A stretch of DNA of 64,000 bases from Rhynchopus sp. YZ270_cl-10 (Eukaryota; Euglenozoa; Diplonemea; Diplonemida; Diplonemidae): the NCBI GenBank assembly GCA_964035575.1, contig OZ037904.1:806001-870000 (forward strand), given 5' to 3'. Of the stretch, positions 30,388 through 39,123 are shown one piece after another. Made by a program: the position numbers and the translations under genes. Under the pieces are notes generated by a model. It made no database searches and was not told where the DNA came from. It saw nothing but the letters and a program-made list of their open reading frames with translations. How positions within the stretch are numbered: position 1 is the stretch's first letter; each line of letters starts with the position of its first letter.

Positions 30388-30873
30388 AGAAAACACTCGT
30401 GAAGGCAAACGACGGAGGTTTCTCTCGAGAAACATTGCTGACTCACCAAGTGATCGTGAGGTGCTCTAGGTATGGGCCCTGTACAGCCCCACCCATATCT
30501 TTCCTATAGAACCTCTTCATAACTTTTTTCCCTAGGTACTTTCTACATAACTTTTTTTTTATTGTTTTCAAAAAATCCGGCGGGCGGTAACGGTAACAGG
30601 CTGAAAAAGTTACACTACCCTTAACTATATGAGTTACTATTTTTATCATTTTCCTTAGTCCAAGGCTAGGAGAAGGTGAAATGTTTACAAACTTTGAAGG
30701 CAAATTTGTGCCGTCTTTAGGAAGCAGACGTTCTGTAGCGTTTGCATGAGTTACGACATGGTTTGTTCAAGATAGCACTCTTTTAGTCTTACGCACCCCT
30801 CCCCCCGTCCCCGTCCCCGTTTCTGTTTTTCCTCTCCCCAACACTAATAACAGGCCACAAATCTATTTACATA
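30388..30873. promoter_or_regulatory. upstream region of the aldehyde dehydrogenase gene
   Basis: No gene seen. It ends with a C-rich tract (CCCCTCCCCCCGTCCCCGTC, about 30788-30810), a pyrimidine stretch TTTCTGTTTTTCCTCTCCCC and then CCAACACTAATAACAGG before the ATG at 30874. This is probably the promoter, but no sure TATA box is visible. Confidence 0.4.
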
Positions 30874-32502
30874 ATGCAGTCGGTTTCACGTGTGACACGC
30901 AGGTACGCAACGCGCCAGGCGGTTGAGAGTGTTGTGGGTGCGTACGAGAATGCAGGGCTCTCAATTGAGGTGCCGAAGGAGTTCCCGAAGGAAGTGGAGA
31001 CGGGTCTCTTCATCAACAACGAGTTCGTCAAGGCCAAGAGTGGTTTGACCTACACGACGACCGACCCTGCCACTGGACAGGTCATTGCCACTGTGCAGGA
31101 GGCTGGTGCCGAGGACGTTGACATCGCTGTTGCCGCTGCCCGCCATGCTTTTGAGAAGGGTGAGTGGAGCCGCACTGGCGGGCACCAGAGGGGCCGCATG
31201 CTGAACAGACTTGCCGACCTCCTCGAGAAGCACGCCACCGAGCTTGCTGCCCTCGAATGTCTTGACAACGGAAAGCCCTTTGGAGAGGCTCAGGCCGCTG
31301 ACATCCCGCTTGTCATCGGCTGTTTCCGCTACTACGCAGGATGGGCCGACAAATGCCTTGTTGGCATCACAAACGAGATCTCCGGCCCCGGGACAGGGTT
31401 TGGCAGCAGGCACTCCTTCCACTCCTACACGAAGCACGAGCCTGTTGGTGTTGTGGGACAGATCATCCCGTGGAACTTCCCGCTGCTCATGGCCGCATGG
31501 AAGCTTGGACCTGCCCTGGCTACTGGGTGCAGTGTTGTGATGAAGACCGCCGAGCAGACCCCGCTTTCTGCACTGCGTCTGTGCGAGCTGATTCGTGAGG
31601 CAGGCTTCCCCGAGGGGGCTGTCAACGTCATCTCCGGTTTTGGTGCGGAGACGAGCACCGGCCTGGTGGGGCCGGGTGTGGCGATTTCGCGCCACCAGAC
31701 CATTGACAAGGTTGCGTTCACAGGGTCCACCTCTGTCGGGCAGCGCATCATGGTCGACGCTGCGGAGACGAACCTGAAGCGTGTGACCCTTGAGCTTGGC
31801 GGCAAGTCCCCCAACATCGTCTTCGAGGACGCTGACCTTGCTGCCGCAGCAGCAGGTGCGCACGTCGGGCTCTTCCTGAACCAGGGGCAGTGCTGCTGTG
31901 CCGGGTCGCGCCTCTTCGTGCAGGAGTCTGTCTACGACCAGTTCATCCAGGCCTGCAAGGATGCTGCAGGAGTGCGTGCCGTCGGAGGAGCCTTCACCCC
32001 TGGTGCGCAGCAGGGCCCCCAGGTGTCCGCCGAGCAGTACGAGAAGGTGCTTGGACTCATCGACTCTGGCCGCCAGCAGGGCGCGAAGTGCATCATCGGC
32101 GGTGGTGCGTCTTCTGTGGGCAAGGGCAATGGGTTCTTTGTGGAGCCAACGGTGTTCGCAGATGTTGACGAGTCGATGAACATCTGGAATGAAGAGATCT
32201 TTGGGCCTGTTATGTCTATCCGTAAGTTCAAGACCATGGATGAGGTTGTTGAGCTCGCCAACGACACGGAGTACGGTCTTGCGGCAGGAGTCTGGACCAA
32301 CGACACCAACAAGATCCAGCACATCGTGAACAACGTTAAGGCAGGCACTGTCTGGGTCAACACCTACGACGTCTTCGACGCAGACGCTCCGTTCGGAGGA
32401 TTCAAGATGTCCGGAATTGGCCGGGAGCTCGGTGCCTACGCTCTCCGCAACTACACCGAGATTAAGCAGGTGACCCAGGCACTCTCCAAGACCTGGGCAT
32501 GA
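30874..32502 (+). CDS. ALDH2: aldehyde dehydrogenase, mitochondrial class 2 type
   Basis: 542 residues, no intron. NAD-dependent oxidation of aldehydes to acids. Cofactor motif FTGSTSVGQ (about 281-289), general base E307 in ELGGKSPN, catalytic Cys in NQGQCCCAGSR (middle Cys, about 341), and the family's EEIFGPVMS and PFGGFKMSGIGRELG blocks. The whole chain follows animal and fungal ALDH2 closely. The N-terminus MQSVSRVTRRYATRQ is basic, Ser/Arg-rich and lacks acidic residues, so it is a good targeting peptide for mitochondria or a related organelle. The length is about 25 residues over human ALDH2. Codon use is GC-rich, as in the other host genes. A cytosolic retinal-dehydrogenase-like role cannot be excluded. 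Confidence 0.96.
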   Translation: MQSVSRVTRRYATRQAVESVVGAYENAGLSIEVPKEFPKEVETGLFINNEFVKAKSGLTYTTTDPATGQVIATVQEAGAEDVDIAVAAARHAFEKGEWSRTGGHQRGRMLNRLADLLEKHATELAALECLDNGKPFGEAQAADIPLVIGCFRYYAGWADKCLVGITNEISGPGTGFGSRHSFHSYTKHEPVGVVGQIIPWNFPLLMAAWKLGPALATGCSVVMKTAEQTPLSALRLCELIREAGFPEGAVNVISGFGAETSTGLVGPGVAISRHQTIDKVAFTGSTSVGQRIMVDAAETNLKRVTLELGGKSPNIVFEDADLAAAAAGAHVGLFLNQGQCCCAGSRLFVQESVYDQFIQACKDAAGVRAVGGAFTPGAQQGPQVSAEQYEKVLGLIDSGRQQGAKCIIGGGASSVGKGNGFFVEPTVFADVDESMNIWNEEIFGPVMSIRKFKTMDEVVELANDTEYGLAAGVWTNDTNKIQHIVNNVKAGTVWVNTYDVFDADAPFGGFKMSGIGRELGAYALRNYTEIKQVTQALSKTWA

Positions 32503-33023
32503 AATGCAATCCGAGAGGAAATGTGTTAGTTCCTTTCGCAAACCTCCCCATTTTACCCTACTTCAGCCCCCCCCTCCCCCCATCTCCCTCAATTTACAGA
32601 ACATAAGTGCATACCTTTTTCTCATGCAAAAAATGAAGGACATTTTAAACACAGAGATGTTTTTTCGTCCCCTTCCTTTTTTTTTTTTGGACAAGCAGGG
32701 CATATTCAGTGGTGGCAACACGACGAATATAGCCCATGAGAGAAGAAAAAAATAGTGAAGTTCATCTTCGGGTGTCTACACTAAAACAACCAAGTTTTCA
32801 AAAAAAAGACACCTAGCATAATACCCGCACCCCTAATACGTTGACCCCCCTTCCCCCCCCTTTAAAGACTTGTAGTGAGGCCTTAACAGGAGTTAGTCGC
32901 TATCTCAACAAAGAAGCGCACCTCTTAACCTATAAAGTTACTACAGTGAAATACAATAACAAACAGAGCAAAAAATAAACGCAAAAAAAAAAAAAAAAAA
33001 CAAACAAATTTTTCAAACCTCCC
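32503..33023. other. 3' region of ALDH, shared motif, A/T runs
   Basis: No gene. At about 32750-32800 it has AATAGTG, then GTGTCTACACTAAAA and CAACCAAGTTTTCA, the same words in the same order as downstream of the histone gene (52722-52782). A run of 20 A lies at 32983-33000. C/T-rich stretches fill the rest. Confidence 0.5.
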
Positions 33024-33647
33024 CTTTACAGTCCAAGTTTCTATTATGTCGTTTTTAATTATGTCGGTTTACCCCCCTTCCGACACCCAAAAAACGACAT
33101 TATTAAAACCGCCAAAATCAAGAGCGCCATTGATCGCTCCATCGTACCGTGGCTCGCTTCGCGAGTCACAACCACACAAACACATACATTCCTCCCACAA
33201 AACAATACCCAGTTTCATAACCTAAACATACACTAATGGACGCTCACCTGGTTTCGCAGGAGGTTGCAAGTGCAACGGCGGAGGCCAACATCACCCCTTC
33301 AACCGCCGTGAAGGCATCCCTGTCCAATGAGGACCTTCGTACGCTCATTGACATGGCGGGAACGACTTCGGCTGCCAGAGCTACGAGGACTTGGAACTTG
33401 GAATATTTTTTCCACACCCACTCCGCGCCCACTCCCACCCACTCACTCACACTCACACCCACTCCCACTCCAAATGTAGCGTACCGTTTGGCCGGGGGCT
33501 CCGCCCCCGGCCAAACTGAAAATAAATAAATAAATAAAGCCCAAAAATCGAAAATCGGTCATTTTTTTCGATTCCGACACACAAAAAACGACATCATTAA
33601 AACCGACCTAAATAAAGGCGACATAATTACCGCGTGCACTGTAAAGA
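33024..33647. mobile_element. small non-autonomous DNA transposon-like element
   Basis: About 620 bp with inverted ends: CTTTACAGT, 10 variable bases, then ATTATGTCG and a diverged stretch ending GTCGGTTT. The same order appears inverted at 33598-33647. Subterminal direct repeats (ACCCAAAAAACGACATTATT at about 33086 and a near-copy at 33580) add to the structure. Inside are a GC-rich coding-like stretch (33236-33400), an ACTCCCACTC tract and a perfect hairpin GGCCGGGGGCT-CC-GCCCCCGGCC type at 33490-33513. No transposase is seen. The family is unknown. Confidence 0.55.
33236..33529 (+). other. coding-like stretch inside the small element
   Basis: A 97-residue open frame. The first 56 residues (MDAHLVSQEVASATAEANIT, then LSNEDLRTLIDMAG) have the GC-rich codon use of host genes; after that it becomes low-complexity Thr/Pro/Ser and ends in the hairpin. 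It may be a captured exon fragment. No family recognised. Confidence 0.25.
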
Positions 33648-35665
33648 CAAATTACCCACTCCTTTTTTTTTGGACGATCTGTCTATCAAGATTTTAAGAT
33701 TAAGTACAAAGCGGAAAACAATGTACAGGATCTACCTTGGTAGGCCATTGTCGACAAAAATAATTATGAGGAAGAAAAAAAGAGGCAAAACGTGTTAGCA
33801 TAATTTTTTTCTATTGTTTTTGGAAGTCAAACCAGAGTTCTTACTTTTGTGTTTGAGGTCTGTCACACTGTTTTCAGGGATGAGGTGCAGTCTGTGACTG
33901 TGCAGCATATTATCTTTCAATATTCCTGCAGAAGGAGAGGGAATCTAAAAGAAAAGTGTGACATCTGAGAGCCCCCCGTCACCATCCCCACCACGTGCAC
34001 ATATTGTTTACACCCCCATCGTCTCTGCCTTCCTTCACAAAACTATAACTGAGTATCAAGTAAAAATGCTTCACATTTCGCGAAATACTCAAATAACCCC
34101 CCTCCTTTTCCCAAAATTAAACAACAAAAAAAAAAAAAAATCTATATCCCTGCCCTCAAATAGTTTCACTGTGCCAAACGGTTCAGTGTTCTATGGGTTA
34201 AAAGAGGTGTACGTGCGCGAGGCATATTCATCTATAATTTTATTGATTTTAAAACGAGATGCTTTGGCTCATCTTACAACGTTTTTTTTCCCCTCTTCTT
34301 TTTGTTGGTCGCAGGGTATTTGTGTTTTTATCCGGATGGCTGGAATCGTACAGTGGGTGAGTCGGAGGTGCCTGAATCAACAACTACCATTTTTTTTTGC
34401 TCTTTTACCTTTTTTACGAGCCTTAGAATGCTGTTGGCGTCAGTGTGTGTTCATCTGCATAAACAGCGTCATGTTCTTGTCGTCTTTTCTGTTCGTTTGG
34501 TGACTTCGTCCACAGGGACGCGTTCCACTTTCAGCTCCACTTTTATTTTCTCCTCCTTTTTTATTCCATACAACGTCTTTTTATTTTAACACTAAAATAT
34601 GGCCCCCTCTGAATTTTTTTTAAATAGTCTCTTTTTTCCTAACGTCGCTTCATCAGCGGGTATGTGCATTGTTTGTGCAAATGGTCACAACCATGAGTTC
34701 CCTTTTTCATCATTATTTTAAAAAAAAAAACACAAAATATCACAGTCAGGGAAGTTCCTAAGTGGGACCGAGAACATGAAATTCTGGATTTTAGTTTTTT
34801 TTTCCTTTTTTTTTTTCCTTTTTTTCCTTGGGGGGCTTTCTTGTGGTTTCTAGTGGGTTTCACTGTAGGTGACACACCACCAGTGTGGTGAAATGGTCGA
34901 AACTCTCAAAAGCAAGAGTTTTCAGGGGGCAAGAAAAAAAAAAATTGACAACAAAATCCTGCACCGTCAGGGCTGTACCCCCAATTTTTTTTTGCCTGCG
35001 GCGCCATTTTTCATTTTTTGCTCTGCAAAAAAGGGTTCGTTGGAAGCTAGATTTTTACACTGTACTCAAAATTTTTTGCCTGCGGCGCCATTTATATTAT
35101 TTTTTGCTCCGCAAAAAGAGAAGTGCAACGCCTCACCGTTCATCGGCGGAAGCACTGGTTCCACGGGTTATCGAACCCCAGAGAGCACTTCATTGGCATG
35201 CACGCGGTTACCGCGAGGGAGCGTGTATGCAGGTACAAAATCACTGCCCCATCCAAATAATATTCCCAACGTCTTTGGGGGTCCCCTTGCATTTTGCAGC
35301 CAAAAATGCAACTAGACCAAAGCTGCAAAAAGTTCCGCGCGAGTGTAGCGCGCCCGGGTTTGGGACCCCTTTTTGAATTTCGAAGGGCGGTTAAAGTGGG
35401 CCCAGAATCACAGTTCTGACACTCATTTAGCATTGTGAGCAACTCACTAGTGGTCGTAACCAAAATTTGTATCAATCAAGAACTTGTCCATTTTCTCGAA
35501 ATGACCCCACTACAGTGAGGGTAGAGCTCGGAAAGCCCGAAAAAGGGCAAAAAACCCCACCCAAAAAAAGGAAAAAAACGGGAACATAAATCCAGAATTT
35601 TGCTATTTTTCCCGAGAACAAGGAACAACCCTGATCACAGTCATAAAACCACACACACAACCAAA
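33648..35665. other. spacer without a recognised gene
   Basis: AT-rich, many T runs. Two near-copies of a short block (TTTTTTGCCTGCGGCGCCAT ... TTTTTTGCTCCGCAAAA) lie at 34985-35030 and 35070-35120. A hairpin GACACACCACC-AGTG-TGGTG is at 34870-34890. The end, 35600-35665, with CATAAAACCACACACACAAC just before the ATG, probably belongs to the TMA7 promoter and leader. Confidence 0.5.
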
Positions 35666-38453
35666 ATGTCAAGGGCAGGAGGTAAGAGCACGGCTCTCAC
35701 GGGCAAGAAGGTATGGTACCCTCGGTACTTTTTGTAACGATGAAGAAGGGCAGGGGGGTTTACAACACCATGGACTCGTAATGACATTACGTGACGAGCG
35801 ACGAGGGCAAAAACGTAGGGAAATTACGCGAGCAATACTTCGTCATGACGCGGGCACCCCTTCGTCATGCCGTCGTCAAGTCCCTCGTAATTATGACGTC
35901 ATGACGAGCGTAATGTCATTACGAGGCCATGGTGAAAATCCAGACCCCCTATTTTTTTTTAATAATCACCCGCGAGGCTTAGGTTCATAAAGGGGAGTGG
36001 ACTTTTATTGCAAACCTTTTTGTTTTTGAAAACCTTGGTGTTACAATTGTTATTCTTGTTGGGCTCTTTAGTTTTTTTTTTCTTCTAATGCTGACAGTGT
36101 GCAAATGGCACCAAAATAAAACACCCACCATCTCTGCAGGGAAAGAAGAAGGCGGTCGACATGGACGATGACGACATTGCCTTCAAGAAGAAGCAGCAGG
36201 AGGACGCAAAGGCGATGAAGGCGCTTGCTGACAAGGTCTGCTCCCCCTCCATCACCACCACCACCCTTGGACTCCTTCTGGCAAAAGGGCTAGTTGAACA
36301 GAGGAGCCTTTTTCGTAACTCCACGTAGTTAAATTGCCCCACCGTGCTCACAACTAGTAAAAGGGGGGCTTTGCTCCGTGTAGGGGGGTATATCGTCGGT
36401 AGGCGACCAAAAAAGAATATTGGCTCTGCACCCTGATTTTTTTACACTTTGCAAGCAGAGTCCGCGGAACACCCCCGTTCACCCCGTCCCGGACGGGGGT
36501 CAATTATTTTCCAAAAACCGACCCCCGTCCCAAACCCCCGTCCAGGGACGGGGGTTTTGGATTTTTTTTGGGGGGGGAGGAGGGGCCCATATTATGGGGA
36601 ATTTTTTGAGATACCATCGAGCCGGACTCAATTGGTCAAACGTCGAAGGAAAAGGAAGCACGCAGCACGGCGAAAGGAAAAAAGTAGAGTACCGTGCGCC
36701 TGCGGCGCAAGCCTGCATCACACCATTCCCGTGACATTGTTTGCCTGTAAAAATGTACAATTTTAAGCGCATTTTTTTTGAAATGTTGCGTACCGTGGCT
36801 TCGCTTGGAACCTTTCGGTGACATACCGCCGTTTCTTTTGTAAAAAAAACTGAGGTTACTGATAATTCGTGCACCATGTGTGCCTGGTGCAAATATCAAT
36901 AAAGTGCCGAACTCCGCCGTCGGATAACCGAGCAATTCTCACATTCCGCCGGAGGCCCCCAACTTGAGCTGGGGTGGGGACCCGGGCGCGCGAAGCGCGC
37001 CCGGGCTCGACCGAGTTTTGATCTTCTTCTTCCTGTGACTAGCTTGTCAGCGGAGAAAGCTCGGGAGAGGTTTTTTTTTTTTTGTTTTTTGGGCGGGACG
37101 GGGGTTGGAAGGGGGTGCATAATTAATTTTCGGGGGAGGTCCGCGGGCTCTGTTTGCAAGGTTGGTAGAGTGTTTTGTTTGTTGCCCTCATCCTATGTAT
37201 TGATTTAAAAGGTACACTGTCACGAGAGGGCTTTGTCTTTCAACTCTACTTTAGAAGTTGGGGTTTGGCCTTTTGGGCCTGCCCTACCTATTGATTTCCT
37301 CCCTCAAAAACCAGAGACTTCCTGAAGTGTCAATTTCTATGTTTAACCCTTTATGGACCACGGCCGTATTTTGCGTTTTGCTATGATTGTCTCTCACATA
37401 GGTAAAATGAGATCCGATGCATATTTTTGATCGTACCTGGCCGCAATTGAAAGATTTTGAGCAGATCTTTCAAATGGAGCAGAAATCGAAATAAAATGAG
37501 AAAAATGGAAAATGGAAAATTGAGGAGAGCTGATATTTTTTCCTGAAAATTTTGAAGAAAAAAATTATTCCGGCTGCGCACCTGTTTTTTCGGTATTCGA
37601 AAATGGCTTTATTTGAAAGATCGGTTCAAAATCTTTCAAAAGAAAGAAAAATCGATCAAAAAGTCCTAGTAGATAATGTCTCACTGCATGGAGAGAAGGT
37701 ACCAACCAGCTAAATATACCGTAATTGTACAGAGGTTGGACAGTACAAAAGTTGGGGCTTTTGGGGCTTTTGGCCAACTTGGCCTGGTGTTGAACGCCGC
37801 ATCCCCCGCACATGTAATCTGCTTTTAGCCGCCTGTTTCCCAAGCAAGAAGAAGTTGTCGACCAACACCCTCCTGCCAGTGTCTCTGTACCTTGACTGTG
37901 TTGAAACAGTTTCTTTTGCACAATGTCCCCCAAAAGACAAAGGGCAATAAATACACGGAGAAGAGGCACAGCCAGTTCAGGGTCAGGAACTGCTACGACG
38001 AGTGTTACTTTGCCCGGTCGCAGATATTTTCCATTATTTTAGTTTTGTTCTGAAAACCGTACAAAATGGTTCCCTTCACACCAAAGTTTGAATCCTCTGA
38101 TGACTCAAGCTCGCCAGAGTAGTTCATTATTCCCAAAATATACCCGAAAAAGTCGAAAATTTGGAAATGCCTCGATTTGGTGACAGTGTATGAGAGTGTC
38201 AAAATAAATTGAATCTTGCTTCTTTGGAAAGATTTCACATCAAATCTTTCCACTAAAAAAAAAATCGCTGAAAAAGTCCGAGTAGAAGCCATGTTAAGCA
38301 TTTTCGTGGATATATATATCCTCTTGGTCCATAAAGGGTTAATAATTATTTGGGAATGACCCGTGTTCCAACAAACCCAACACCACACCACCACAGACCA
38401 AGGCGAAGGGAGGAGTGATCGCCTCGGGAGGAATTGGAAGCAAGAAGAAGTAA
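35666..38453 (+). CDS. TMA7: TMA7, translation machinery-associated protein 7, three exons
   Basis: A 65-residue protein in three phase-0 exons: 35666-35710 (MSRAGGKSTALTGKK), 36140-36235 (GKKKAVDMDDDDIAFKKKQQ and then EDAKAMKALADK) and 38397-38453 (TKAKGGVIASGGIGSKKK, stop). Introns 35711-36139 and 36236-38396 start GT and end AG. TMA7 (CCDC72) of yeast and humans is 64 residues with the same order: GGK near the start, a basic stretch, D-x-DDIAFKxKQ, an Ala/Lys helix, and a GG-I-x-S-KK end. It binds ribosomes and affects translation; its exact role is unclear. Exons are too short to stand out alone. Intron 1 holds a 167-bp MITE; intron 2 holds a dispersed repeat and a 1-kb piggyBac-type element. 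Confidence 0.9.
35767..35933. mobile_element. 167-bp MITE in TMA7 intron 1
   Basis: Terminal inverted repeats of 25 bp with one mismatch: ACCATGGACTCGTAATGACA at the left, its inverse ending GGCCATGGT at the right. The interior is rich in CGTCATGACG and GACGAG palindromic words and has no coding capacity. No clear target duplication is seen. Confidence 0.8.
36648..36815 (+). repeat. dispersed repeat in TMA7 intron 2 (copy of 51727-51880)
   Basis: The order GAAAGGAAAAAAGTAG, GTACCGTGCGCCTGCGGCGC, CCCGTGACAT, TTTTAAGCGCA, AAATGTTGCGTACCGTGGCT is found again, same strand, at 51727-51880. A further fragment of the last block is at 51958-51992. It has no coding capacity. Type unknown; a SINE or solo fragment of a larger element is possible. 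Confidence 0.75.
37347..38338. mobile_element. piggyBac-type element in TMA7 intron 2
   Basis: 992 bp bounded on both sides by TTAA (37343-37346, 38339-38342), with 14-bp perfect inverted ends CCCTTTATGGACCA. TTAA duplication and CCCT ends are the marks of piggyBac transposons. Inside are direct repeats such as AAAATCGATCAAAAAGTCCTAGTAG near 37650, echoed near 38265. On the minus strand about 37740-37870 is an open stretch with NRRLKADYMCGGCGVQ that may be the remains of the transposase's Cys-rich C-terminus. No full transposase is present, so the copy is non-autonomous. Confidence 0.78.
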
Positions 38454-39123
38454 GCTGCCAGGCCTTTCTCCGACGCCCGTATTATTATTTTTTTTACCCC
38501 ATCATTGATTCAGGCTGCCAAGAAAAAAATGTAAAGCAGCTAAAAAGAAGAAAAAAAACAACCAACACAAAAGGAGGTTATTTTCCTCTACTCCCCCCGA
38601 TTTGTGTACCCAGAGAGTCTTGCCCAACTGGGATGGTGTTTTTTTTTCTTCTTCTTACGCCCCCACTGTTTTAGTGGGAGGACCCCTTTTCCCCTTCGGT
38701 TTTAATTAGTGTTAATCAGCAAACTGTGGTTAGAGGTATGGCATCTGACCTGGCAAGAAGTGCTTGACAGAAACGCTATCTCTGCCTCTCGTAGCCTTAA
38801 CACAAACAGAATTAAACCCCCCCTCTACCGTACCCCCCTTCAGTAGCCTCATCTTCTCAGCCCCCCTTCCCTCTTCCCTACTGAGTGAGTGTCATTTTTT
38901 TTATATATGTCAGCACATCTTGGATTTGAGCGATAAGATGTGCTGTATATATGAAAAAGGAAAACAAAAAGCAACAGCAAAAGACGTAGACCAGCAAAAA
39001 AAAAAAAAACAGTCGTTTAATATTTGTTTCATTCCTCCTATTATCTTTCCCCCTTCACCTTACTCTTTGTCTCCAGGTGGATGGGCTGAAAACATCCAAA
39101 AGGAAATAATAGAATAGAAAAAA
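38454..39123. other. spacer between TMA7 and the coiled-coil gene
   Basis: No gene. It begins with the TMA7 3' region and has T-rich and C-rich tracts. Just before 39124 is ATAATAGAATAGAAAAAA, an A-rich context for the next ATG. Small open frames here lack coding character. Confidence 0.5.

Noticed and set aside
29790-30509. Open frames of CTVYSVQ or CTLYTVH repeats
   Set aside because: They reflect the AGTGTAC array, open in every frame.
30961-32541. 526-codon open frame antisense to ALDH
   Set aside because: GC-rich third positions of the sense gene leave few stops on the other strand; the sense protein is a clear ALDH and the antisense one matches nothing I know.
35130-35240. tRNA-like T-arm on the minus strand (GGGGTTCGATAACC)
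   Set aside because: The T-stem does not pair properly, and no matching acceptor stem or anticodon arm is found.
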